NCBI RefSeq assembly: GCF_001468465.1
Contig: NZ_LNSA01000005.1
Location: 163,325-227,324 of the forward strand
DNA length: 64,000 nt
Source of the DNA: Sphingopyxis sp. H115
Lineage (GTDB): Bacteria > Pseudomonadota > Alphaproteobacteria > Sphingomonadales > Sphingomonadaceae
Direction of reading: 5' to 3'
Part shown: positions 1 to 7,067 of the stretch, piece after piece
How positions within the stretch are numbered: position 1 is the stretch's first letter
Layout of the letters: each line of letters opens with the position of its first letter
The notes under the pieces: generated by a model
Told to the model about the DNA's origin: nothing
The model's input: the letters and a program-made list of their open reading frames with translations, nothing else
Database searches by the model: none
Position numbers and translations under genes: made by a program

Positions 1-440
1 TCACCGACAACGCGCTCGAACCCGACGACTATCGTTTCCACGATGTCTTTCACTACGCTTATGTCGCGGTGCTTGGCTGGTCGCCAGTGCTGCGTGCGCT
101 GCTCCGTCTCAAGCGCAAGAGCGATCCGAAACTCGACGACGCCGAAGACGGTGCTCGGGCGATTCTCATCGAAGAGGGCATAACTTCCTGGATTTTCGGA
201 CAAGCGCAGCAACTCCGGTACTTTGAAAACGTGAAGCGCGGTGGCCTTCCGCTGGACATGCTGAAGCATGTCCGCCAGTTCGTCGCCGGCTACGAATCAG
301 AACGCTGTCCGCTGTGGCTTTGGGAGGAAGCGATCCTCCAGGGCTATACGGCTTTCCGCTTCCTTCAGGAGCATCGGCGCGGCCGCGTCCTGATCGACTT
401 CGCCAATCGCCGCCTGCGTATCAAGGAATTGCCGTCATGA
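1..440 (+). CDS. MazG-like nucleotide pyrophosphohydrolase, C-terminal part (5' end outside window)
   Basis: The frame is open from base 3 without an upstream start, so the gene begins before the window. The visible ~145 residues start DNALEPDDYRFHDVFH and continue with GWSPVLRALL, the acidic stretch DDAEDGARAILIEEGI and a Trp-rich LWLWEEAILQGY segment. I recognise this as the C-terminal region found in MazG-related NTP pyrophosphohydrolases, which hydrolyse NTPs or non-canonical dNTPs to the monophosphate plus PPi. The nucleotide-binding N-terminal half cannot be checked. An internal GTG at 69 could start a short product but codon content is continuous upstream. Its TGA overlaps the ATG of the uracil-DNA-glycosylase-like gene (ATGA), so the two are translationally coupled. 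Family is recalled from sequence character, not searched. Confidence 0.6.
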   Translation, partial: TDNALEPDDYRFHDVFHYAYVAVLGWSPVLRALLRLKRKSDPKLDDAEDGARAILIEEGITSWIFGQAQQLRYFENVKRGGLPLDMLKHVRQFVAGYESERCPLWLWEEAILQGYTAFRFLQEHRRGRVLIDFANRRLRIKELPS

Positions 441-1141
441 CCCCGAAATCCTTTGTGTCCACCCTGGCGGCGACCGAACTTCCCTCAGTGTTCAATCCCT
501 GGCGCGATCGCTGCACGGTCCATGACCGCAGCGACGCCGCCGCCCGGCGCCGCGACAATCTCGAAATGCTGCTCACCGCGGCGCTTGATCATCGCGTCGA
601 AACGATCTGGATCGCGCGTGATCTCGGCTATCGCGGGGGGCGGCGTACGGGCGTACCGCTGACCGACGAAATTCACCTCGGACATGCCGGCACGCTGATG
701 GGCGGCATCGCATTTGAACGTGCGACGCAGGGACCCGCCGTGGCGGAGCGCACCGCGGCGATCGTCTGGCGTGTGCTAGAGCGGATCGGTCAGCCTGTCA
801 TGCTCTGGAACGTTTTCCCGTTCCATCCCCATGAAGCGGATGATCCGATGTCGAACCGATGCCACACGCGAAGCGAGCGCGAGGCGACCTGGCCGATATT
901 GCAAGCCCTCGTGTCAATGATCCGGCCCCGCCAGATCGTCGCGATCGGGCGCGACGCTCACCTGGCGCTGGACGGTCTCGACATTCCGACCACCGCGGTC
1001 CGCCATCCGAGCTACGGCGGGCAGCGCGAGTTCATCGAGGGCATGTTCAGCCTGTACGGTGTCGCGGATGACAACGATGAGCCGCTAGAACTGCCGTTGG
1101 GCGCGCCTCACGCCGCAGCACGGAGATGTGCGCTCGCCTGA
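437..1141 (+). CDS. Uracil-DNA glycosylase-like protein
   Basis: Predicted 234 residues from the ATG at 437, which overlaps the upstream stop; an in-frame ATG at 314 lies inside the MazG-like gene and is unlikely to be used. Features fitting the uracil-DNA glycosylase superfamily are GYRGGRRTGVPLTDE (residues 64-78, the water-activating/uracil-pocket segment), WNVFPFHP (124-131) and HPSYGG (190-195, the His-Pro-Ser leucine-loop motif). Such enzymes remove uracil from DNA by cleaving the N-glycosidic bond. Pairing with a MazG-like hydrolase and a convergent thymidylate-synthase-like gene suggests a shared role in uracil or nucleotide handling. The 3' end overlaps the convergent gene by 34 bp. 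Activity is inferred. Confidence 0.7.
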   Translation: MTPKSFVSTLAATELPSVFNPWRDRCTVHDRSDAAARRRDNLEMLLTAALDHRVETIWIARDLGYRGGRRTGVPLTDEIHLGHAGTLMGGIAFERATQGPAVAERTAAIVWRVLERIGQPVMLWNVFPFHPHEADDPMSNRCHTRSEREATWPILQALVSMIRPRQIVAIGRDAHLALDGLDIPTTAVRHPSYGGQREFIEGMFSLYGVADDNDEPLELPLGAPHAAARRCALA

Positions 1142-1887
1142 TCGCAGCGTTCAAAGAGTTGCTTAAGATCGCCGCGGTTCCAGTTGGCGGTGTCGACCGT
1201 GGCGTTGGTCGAGACGATCGTGAGCGGACCCAGCGCGACCCCGCCTTCCTTGGCGATGAATTCGAGCAGACGGCCGAGGCCGATCAGATTGCCGAGCAGT
1301 TTTTCGATATAGTAGTGATTGCGGTAGAGCGCGGTCATGCCGAGGCGACGATCGTCGCCCTTGCCGATCAGCTTGAGACTGGCAAAGCTCAGGCACTGAC
1401 CGCCGTAGGGCGAGTCATTCACGTCGCGGGCGGGGTCGAAGATCAGCAGTTCGAATTTGTTGAGCGCTCGGACGTTCGGGTTGCGCAGGCGCTCGACGAT
1501 GCCCCAGATTTGATTGATTGGCTGGCCGTCGGCGCGGGGCAATTCCATCATCCGTTCGAAATAATAGCCCGACCAAGCGCCCGACCTCCGGACCTTCGGC
1601 AGCACGTTGTCGCGAAACCGGTCGAAGAATTGCGGCGCGCCGTAGCGCCTGTACAGCGCTGCCGGAAAAATCGTGTTGGCGACCGTCTCGATGGGCTTCT
1701 TGCCATGGCCCGAAAGGAAGGCATCGACTTCCGCCACGACGGGATCGGCGAGTGTTGCGCGCGCAGTCGGCTCGGCCACGGAGATGACGACATTCTGCGC
1801 CTGGTGTCCGGTGGCGAGGTCGACGAGCCGGACCGCCTCGCGCCAGCCAGCAACGCAGTCAGGCTGCGGCGGTATGGGAAGATACAT
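1108..1887 (-). CDS. Divergent thymidylate-synthase-like protein
   Basis: 259 residues. The segment from GGQCLSF (162-168) through LYRNHYYIEKLLGNL (187-201) to GPLTIVSTNAT (220-230) follows the pattern of thymidylate synthase: a strand ending in Cys, the Q-R-S-C-D-L-F-L-G-like helix start and the later Asn. R189 and N200 could correspond to the TS phosphate-binding Arg and the dUMP-selecting Asn. The usual Pro-Cys nucleophile does not appear cleanly: the motif reads GGQC, and the Asp of R-S-C-D is replaced by an aromatic. It may therefore be a nucleotide-binding or altered-chemistry homologue. It is the last gene of the five-gene leftward operon, overlapping the peptidase gene by 29 bp. The TS call is by eye and moderate. 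Confidence 0.5.
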   Translation of the reverse strand: MYLPIPPQPDCVAGWREAVRLVDLATGHQAQNVVISVAEPTARATLADPVVAEVDAFLSGHGKKPIETVANTIFPAALYRRYGAPQFFDRFRDNVLPKVRRSGAWSGYYFERMMELPRADGQPINQIWGIVERLRNPNVRALNKFELLIFDPARDVNDSPYGGQCLSFASLKLIGKGDDRRLGMTALYRNHYYIEKLLGNLIGLGRLLEFIAKEGGVALGPLTIVSTNATVDTANWNRGDLKQLFERCDQASAHLRAAA

Positions 1888-2539
1888 CGACTTCCTCCGT
1901 CAAATTTGCCGTGGCGAAAAGGCGCGGCGCTAGAAAGCGCTCAGTAAGCCAGGCGTGGCCTTCCAAGCCCCAACCTGGTCCCCAGCTGTTGCGGATGAGA
2001 ATGGCCGGGGTGCCGTCCACGGTTCCATGCCCGACCGCGACGACCGCGTGCCGTTGCGCTGGCTCGGGGAGTTCGTCGTTCGCCGGATCGACGACGCCAT
2101 CACCGCGCGGCTGGAAGAAAGACCGTGACAGCATCGTCAGCATGAGCACCGGCGTGTCACGATCCAGCGCGGCAAGGATGGATGACAGGTCGGTTCCATC
2201 CCTCTGTCCGTTGCGGCCATAGAGCGGGCCAACGGTCGCCGGCGGCGTCCACAGTCGATGATCGGCTGGAACCGCTGCCAGATACGGCCAGCCTTTCTCG
2301 TCGGGTTGGCCATCGAGCCGTAGCGCGTCCAGCATTGTGGATAGCAGTGCGCCGCTCGTCGGCGGTCTGCCCGCCCGTTTCTGCGCGGCATAAAAGGCGA
2401 ATTCACACGACAGCGGTGCCCAGCCGTCGCGAAGCCCGGCGTGGGTGTCGCTCGCGGCGAATGCGAGGCATGTCGGCCGCGCGCCTTGATCGCGCGCAGG
2501 CCCGAACAGCGGCCGAAGGTCACGGACGATATCGATCAT
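1859..2539 (-). CDS. Papain-like (C1 family) cysteine peptidase
   Basis: 226 residues with the papain active-site order: Gln18 (oxyanion hole) and Cys24 in RDQGARPTCLAFA, His in QRHAVVAVGHG, and Asn-Trp in IRNSWGPGWGLEGHAWL. All four catalytic positions are visible, so it should be an active thiol protease. No signal peptide or propeptide is evident; it looks cytosolic and unusually short, close to a bare catalytic domain. It starts 6 bp after the ImmA-chagasin gene and overlaps the TS-like gene. Because the preceding gene carries a domain of the chagasin type, which inhibits C1 peptidases, the two are probably a protease-inhibitor pair. The substrate is unknown. Confidence 0.85.
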   Translation of the reverse strand: MIDIVRDLRPLFGPARDQGARPTCLAFAASDTHAGLRDGWAPLSCEFAFYAAQKRAGRPPTSGALLSTMLDALRLDGQPDEKGWPYLAAVPADHRLWTPPATVGPLYGRNGQRDGTDLSSILAALDRDTPVLMLTMLSRSFFQPRGDGVVDPANDELPEPAQRHAVVAVGHGTVDGTPAILIRNSWGPGWGLEGHAWLTERFLAPRLFATANLTEEVDVSSHTAAA

Positions 2540-2545
2540 GGGGCG

Positions 2546-3556
2546 TCAGGCGGCCTCGAGCAGGTGCCGCCGTTCGGCGCGCGACAGGCCCGTCTGTTCC
2601 GGGCCGGTGAGGTCGAAATCGAGCGTCAGGCTGGTGAGGGCCGGCGCAGGCTGCCACGGCCGCCGCTCGTCGAGCGACATGCGGCCGCGCCGCGGCGCAT
2701 CGGGCGCCGCGGTGACACGGCGGACAACGGGACCACCGATGCCATCGCCGTCGATTGCCTCACGCTCGTCTCGAACGACGGCGAAGCCGCTGGCGATCAG
2801 TTGGTCGAGATCCCAGAGATACCCACCGCCGCTATGTTCTTCGAGCTGCAGCACGAAAAGATCATTGCGACTGCCATCGATCCGCGAGCCGGCATCGCGC
2901 TCGGTCAGCAGCCAGACGTCGCCGCGATAGTTGTCGGGCCGATAGTCCTTGAGGAGATCGACCTTCAGGCTGCGCGGCTGCGTCCGGAGCAGGTCGGTCA
3001 TCACCGATGGCGAAATCAGATTGTAGCGAACCAGGGTGCGGCACGTCGCCTCATAGCTGGCGCCGATCCGCAGCGAGAGCTGATAGACGACATTGGGGCG
3101 CCGGAAATGATCGATCTGCCATCCTTGTCGCGCGCTGTGCGCGAGCACCAGCCATTTCGGCATCATGAAGGCGATCGCAAAGGCGTCGGCTTCGGTTTCC
3201 TCGAAGTTGTTTCCCGGTTCGGGCGACATCGGCATCCGGCGCAGGATGCTCTCATCGTCGAGGCTCGGCTCGTGTCGCATCGAAAAATGCCCGAGTTCGT
3301 GCGCGGCCGTGAAGCGCTGGATGCTCATCGGTCGTTCCGTCGTGACGAGAACGCCAGGAGCAGGTGCGCTGAGATAGGCGCCGAGCAGGCCTTTCAGAGG
3401 ACGAAGCAGCAAGGGTAGACCCACGGCATGGATCGCGCCGAAGACATCGACGCTGCCGCCTTGGGTCTCGATCAGTGCGCGCGTATCGAGTTCGCGATGC
3501 AGGCGGCCCGCTGCCATCGTACCAGCGCGAACCGCGCTCGCATAATCCGACGCCAT
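2546..3556 (-). CDS. ImmA/IrrE metallopeptidase fused to a chagasin-like (I42) protease-inhibitor domain
   Basis: 336 residues. The N-terminal half is an ImmA/IrrE (M78) zinc peptidase: AAHELGH (84-90) gives two His ligands and the catalytic Glu, and the following FEETEADAFA segment (119-127) gives the third ligand. Family members cleave XRE-type repressors, and an XRE gene lies directly upstream, 3 bp away. The C-terminal ~120 residues match the three conserved loops of chagasin-like I42 inhibitors: GGGYLW (243-248, usual NPTTGY/F), GIGGP (272-276, usual GxGG) and RRPW (298-301, usual RPW). Chagasins block papain-type C1 peptidases, and the next gene is one. I infer that the metallopeptidase part controls or responds to the inhibitor arm. 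The second domain call is by motif only. Confidence 0.75.
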   Translation of the reverse strand: MASDYASAVRAGTMAAGRLHRELDTRALIETQGGSVDVFGAIHAVGLPLLLRPLKGLLGAYLSAPAPGVLVTTERPMSIQRFTAAHELGHFSMRHEPSLDDESILRRMPMSPEPGNNFEETEADAFAIAFMMPKWLVLAHSARQGWQIDHFRRPNVVYQLSLRIGASYEATCRTLVRYNLISPSVMTDLLRTQPRSLKVDLLKDYRPDNYRGDVWLLTERDAGSRIDGSRNDLFVLQLEEHSGGGYLWDLDQLIASGFAVVRDEREAIDGDGIGGPVVRRVTAAPDAPRRGRMSLDERRPWQPAPALTSLTLDFDLTGPEQTGLSRAERRHLLEAA

Positions 3557-3559
3557 CGA

Positions 3560-3934
3560 TCAGCTCCGTTCGCCGCCAGACCGCGAGCGGAGATATTCGG
3601 CAAACCGGCTCAGCTCGGCCCGGTCCTCAGTCGACAAGGCCGCAACGCGTCGCGCCAGATGGGCGACATCGGCGGGAAGGCTCGCGGAGGCCTCGTCTTC
3701 GCCGGTAAAATAGGCCACCGACTGGCGGTAAAGACGGGCAAGCCGCGTCAGTTCGATCGCTTCAACGCGGCGCTGGCCATTCTCGATATCGGTAAGCGCG
3801 GTCCGGGGAATCTTGAGATAGGCAGCAACTTCTTCCTGCTTGAGGCCGAGATATTTCCGTGCTTCGCGCAGACGGTCGCCCAAGCGCCGCCGCTCCTGCT
3901 CGTCGCCTTCCTGGCGGAGTGCGAGATTGGTCAT
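3560..3934 (-). CDS. XRE-family helix-turn-helix regulator
   Basis: 124 residues with an HTH_3 fold around residues 18-72 (GDRLREARKYLGLKQEEVA, then IPRTALTDIENGQRRVEA). These proteins usually repress their own operon and are the classic substrates of ImmA/IrrE peptidases such as the one encoded 3 bp downstream. The C-terminal 50 residues are helical and may form the dimer or cleavage segment. The ATG overlaps the stop of the ACP-like gene (ATGA). The inverted repeat at 4293-4311, just ahead of the operon, is a natural operator candidate. It could also work as an antitoxin. Confidence 0.85.
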   Translation of the reverse strand: MTNLALRQEGDEQERRRLGDRLREARKYLGLKQEEVAAYLKIPRTALTDIENGQRRVEAIELTRLARLYRQSVAYFTGEDEASASLPADVAHLARRVAALSTEDRAELSRFAEYLRSRSGGERS

Positions 3935-4269
3935 GGCTTCGACCCTTTCTTCTTAACCCAGACGCGTTCGATCTTAGGGAGGAGGTCGTCAATCGCCTTC
4001 TCGATCGAATTGTAGCCGCCGGTGCGGACGATGCTGTCGCGAAGCTCGATGTCGAGGACCTGCTCCACCGCGCAAAGCGTGTCGACCACGGACAAGGAGT
4101 CGAGTGGCACGGGCGCCTGGATGATCTTCGGGTTTTCCGGAGGCAGGGCAATTCCGCGCACCTGTGCCTCAGCCCTGGCCACTTGCAGCAGTTCGTCGAC
4201 CAACGCCCTAATGGCGTCGGCTTTGGGAAACGCGGTTGCCGCGGGCTGCGGAGGAGCGATTGTCGCCAT
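3931..4269 (-). CDS. Acyl-carrier-protein-like small protein
   Basis: 112 residues from the ATG at 4269, chosen because GAGG lies a few bases upstream; an in-frame ATG at 4290 would add seven residues. The segment PVPLDSLSVVDTLCAVEQVL (53-72) then DIELRDSIV and NSIEKAIDDLL lines up with acyl carrier proteins: Asp-Ser-Leu at the start of helix II (S58 would carry 4'-phosphopantetheine), a Glu-rich helix II, and the final AID helix. The first ~45 residues are an extra Pro/Ala-rich and helical extension. No fatty-acid or polyketide enzymes are nearby. It is the first gene of the operon, overlapping the XRE gene by 4 bp. Whether it is phosphopantetheinylated or only uses the fold as a scaffold cannot be seen. 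Confidence 0.6.
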   Translation of the reverse strand: MATIAPPQPAATAFPKADAIRALVDELLQVARAEAQVRGIALPPENPKIIQAPVPLDSLSVVDTLCAVEQVLDIELRDSIVRTGGYNSIEKAIDDLLPKIERVWVKKKGSKP

Positions 4270-4593
4270 GCATGCCTCGCACGATTTCACTACATTAAAT
4301 GCGATATAATGTCTGATAATCCGACACGCAAGCCCGAATTTGCAGCTCGGATTTTTGCAGGGTGTAGCGGGTCATCGGCGGTGCGGTGTGGTGGTCAGTG
4401 CCACCTCGAGGGACAACGACAGGGCAGAATCATCAACTCGGGTCATAGCTCGATCAAAAGAACAGAGCTGGAATATTGAGTCAGTCGCCGACGAGTGATC
4501 TCCTTCGGTCACCCACCAGCCCCCAGCGGCTCCGTTCATTTCGGGCGGCCCATAGCCGAGTCTTGAAGCCGCGCCCCGACCGCATCCGGCGGT
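4270..4593. other. Intergenic junction between accessory locus and conjugation module
   Basis: This 324-bp stretch holds the palindrome above and the divergent start regions of the leftward operon and traG. The part next to the operon is AT-richer than its surroundings. I see no further gene; frames running through it lack a credible start and are shadows. Confidence 0.5.
4293..4311. promoter_or_regulatory. Imperfect palindrome, candidate XRE operator
   Basis: CATTAAATGCGATATAATG has arms CATTA...TAATG with further matches inside (14 of 19 positions symmetrical). It lies 24 bp before the ACP-like start. On the minus strand, TTGCGT and TATATC are spaced 17 bp apart across and beside it, a plausible promoter that the palindrome would block. 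Autorepression by the XRE protein is inferred. Confidence 0.4.
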
Positions 4594-6639
4594 ATGGGCG
4601 GGAGCTTCAACGTGACCCCGACCAAATTGCTCATCGGCCAGATCCTTGTCGTGTTCGCAATCGTGATCGCGGGCCTCTGGGCGGCGACCCAATGGGCGGC
4701 GGCGATGCTCGCCTACCAGCCCGAACTTGGTCCGGCCTGGTTCATGGCTGGAAGCACGCCGGTCTATCGTCCCTGGGCGCTCTTCCCCTGGTGGTATCAC
4801 TACGATGCCTATGCGCCGCATGTTTTCGACAAGGCCGGCGCGCTCGCCGGCGCGAGCGGTTTCATCGGCTGCGGCGCGGCGATCGCAGGCTCGCTCTGGC
4901 GCGCGCGGCAGTCGCGTCACGTCACCACCTATGGTTCGGCGCGCTGGGCCAGGCCGAACGAGATCGAGCGGGCCGGCCTTTACGGTGATGCCGGCGTATT
5001 CCTGGGCCGCTCGCGCGGCCGCTATCTCCGGCATGACGGCCCCGAACATATCATGGCGTTCGCGCCAACCCGTTCGGGCAAGGGCGTCGGGCTGGTCATA
5101 CCGACACTGCTTGGCTGGACCGGCAGCGCCGTGGTTCACGACATCAAGGGCGAGAACTGGCAGCTCACCGCCGGCTGGCGCGCGCGCTTCTCCCACGTCC
5201 TGCTGTTCAATCCGACCGATCCCGCTTCCGCCAAATACAACCCGCTGCTGGAGGTCCGGCGCGGCGAGCATGAGGTCCGCGACGTCCAGAACATCGCCGA
5301 CATCCTGGTCGATCCCGAAGGCGCGCTCGAACGGCGCAACCACTGGGAGAAAACCTCCCATTCGCTCCTGGTCGGCGCGATCCTCCACGTCCTTTATGCG
5401 GAGGAAGAAAAGACGCTCGCACGGGTAGCCACATTCCTGTCGGACCCGCAGCGGCCGTTCACCGCCACGCTCCGGCGGATGATGACCACCAATCACCTCG
5501 GCACGAAGGATGCGCCGCAGATCCATCCCGTCGTCGCCTCGGCGGCGCGCGAGGTGCTCAACAAGAGCGAGAACGAGCGCAGCGGCGTCCTCTCCACCGC
5601 AATGTCGTTTCTCGGGCTCTATCGCGACCCGACCGTCGCCGCGGTGACATCGCGCTGCGACTGGCGGATCGCCGATCTCGTCGAGGCCGGCCATCCGGTC
5701 TCGCTCTACCTTGTCATCCCGCCATCGGACATCAGCCGCACCAAGCCGCTGGTGCGGTTGGTGCTCAACCAGATCGGCCGCCGCCTCACCGAAAAGCTCG
5801 ATGCCGATCCCGCCAGGGCGGGCAAGCACAAGCTCCTGATGATGCTCGACGAGTTCCCGGCATTGGGGCGGCTCGACTTCTTCGAGACCAGTCTTGCCTT
5901 TCTCGCGGGCTATGGAGTGCGCGCCTTCCTGATCGCGCAGTCCTTGAACCAGATCGAGAAGGCTTATGGCGAGCACAACTCGATCCTCGACAACTGCCAT
6001 GTCCGCGTCGCGTTTGCGACCAACGACGAGCGCACGGCGCGGCGGATTTCGGACGCGCTCGGCATCGCCACCGAACAGCGCGCGATGCGCAACTATGCCG
6101 GCCACCGGCTCGCGCCCTGGCTGGCGCACGTCATGGTCAGCCGGCAGGAGACCGCCCGGCCACTCCTGACCACCGGCGAGGTGATGCAGCTCCCGCCCAA
6201 GGATGAGCTTGTCCTTGTCTCCGGCATGGCCCCGATCCGCGCGAGGAAGCTGCGCTATTACGAGGACCGCAATTTCCGCGAGCGGATCGCACCGCCGCCG
6301 CAGCCCGCGCCCGGAGACTATCCCGACCGGCCGCAGGCACGCCCCAACGACTGGAGCGGACTGGTCCGCGCGCCCGATACCCGGCTCGGCAAGCCCGATG
6401 ACGATGCGAAGGCGGATGAGGACGGCGGCTTGCAACAGCAGCGCCACCCCGGCCTCGGCGAAGAACCCGCCAAAAAACCCGAGCCGCCAAAGCAGCTCGA
6501 CCTGCTCGGCCTGGACAGCGACGACACCGACACGATCGCCGACAAGCACGCGATGGACCGCGCCGGCGCCACCGGCACGCTGATCCGCGCTCACGCGATC
6601 AATCAGGGTCGCAGCGCCGACATGCTGCCGGACTTCTGA
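4594..6639 (+). CDS. traG: Conjugal transfer coupling protein TraG (VirD4-like ATPase)
   Basis: Up to 681 residues. Type IV coupling proteins dock the relaxase-DNA complex to the type IV secretion channel and drive DNA transport. Two N-terminal membrane helices (about 11-40 and 82-102) anchor it in the inner membrane. Walker A is APTRSGKG (157-164) and Walker B is LMMLDEFP near residue 417. The C-terminal ~90 residues are Pro/Asp-rich and probably disordered. The ATG at 4594 lacks a clear ribosome site; a GTG at 4612 has GGGAG about 8 bp upstream and gives the family's usual MTPTKLL beginning, so 4612 may be the true start. It heads the tra-trb operon, with the next ATG 3 bp after its stop. 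Confidence 0.95.
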   Translation: MGGSFNVTPTKLLIGQILVVFAIVIAGLWAATQWAAAMLAYQPELGPAWFMAGSTPVYRPWALFPWWYHYDAYAPHVFDKAGALAGASGFIGCGAAIAGSLWRARQSRHVTTYGSARWARPNEIERAGLYGDAGVFLGRSRGRYLRHDGPEHIMAFAPTRSGKGVGLVIPTLLGWTGSAVVHDIKGENWQLTAGWRARFSHVLLFNPTDPASAKYNPLLEVRRGEHEVRDVQNIADILVDPEGALERRNHWEKTSHSLLVGAILHVLYAEEEKTLARVATFLSDPQRPFTATLRRMMTTNHLGTKDAPQIHPVVASAAREVLNKSENERSGVLSTAMSFLGLYRDPTVAAVTSRCDWRIADLVEAGHPVSLYLVIPPSDISRTKPLVRLVLNQIGRRLTEKLDADPARAGKHKLLMMLDEFPALGRLDFFETSLAFLAGYGVRAFLIAQSLNQIEKAYGEHNSILDNCHVRVAFATNDERTARRISDALGIATEQRAMRNYAGHRLAPWLAHVMVSRQETARPLLTTGEVMQLPPKDELVLVSGMAPIRARKLRYYEDRNFRERIAPPPQPAPGDYPDRPQARPNDWSGLVRAPDTRLGKPDDDAKADEDGGLQQQRHPGLGEEPAKKPEPPKQLDLLGLDSDDTDTIADKHAMDRAGATGTLIRAHAINQGRSADMLPDF

Positions 6640-6641
6640 CA

Positions 6642-7067
6642 ATGGCCGCGATCAAACCCAACCGCGTCCGCTACCAGCTCTTCCTGCCCGAAGATCTGAG
6701 CCACCGCTTCGAGGCGCTGGCGAGCCAGCCCGGCGCGTCCAAATCGGCGATCCTCACCGACGCGCTCACCGCCTGGCTCAACCGGCAGGCGGCGAGCGAG
6801 CTGGAGAACAAGTTCAGCCAGCGGCTCGATCGCATGTCGCTCGCGCTGGGGCGTGTCGAGCGTGACGGGCATGTGCTGCTCGAGAGCCTGGCGCTGTTCA
6901 TCCGCTATGAACTGATGGTGCAGGCCCCTTTGGCCGAAGCCGACGAAGCGGCGCGTGCGATCGGCCGAGACCGCTTCGAGGCGTTCATTGCCCGCGTCGG
7001 CGAAGCGCTCGCCAGCGGCCAGCGCACGCTTGCTGCCTCCGCGAAAGACAATGGAGGTGGGCGATGA
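6642..7067 (+). CDS. CopG/ribbon-helix-helix family protein of the conjugation operon
   Basis: 141 residues. The N-terminal 45 residues (VRYQLFLPEDLSHRFEALA, then KSAILTDALTAWLNR) form a ribbon-helix-helix DNA-binding unit. The remainder is helical and probably oligomerises. A CopG-type gene between traG and trbB is constant in this kind of element, so it likely regulates transfer or binds DNA near oriT; which one is not shown. It overlaps trbB by 4 bp (ATGA). Confidence 0.85.
   Translation: MAAIKPNRVRYQLFLPEDLSHRFEALASQPGASKSAILTDALTAWLNRQAASELENKFSQRLDRMSLALGRVERDGHVLLESLALFIRYELMVQAPLAEADEAARAIGRDRFEAFIARVGEALASGQRTLAASAKDNGGGR

Noticed and set aside
4372..6642. A 756-codon open frame on the minus strand opposite traG
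   Set aside because: traG is unmistakable on the plus strand; the antisense product is Arg/Gly/Asp-rich without any family signature and arises from high GC codon bias.
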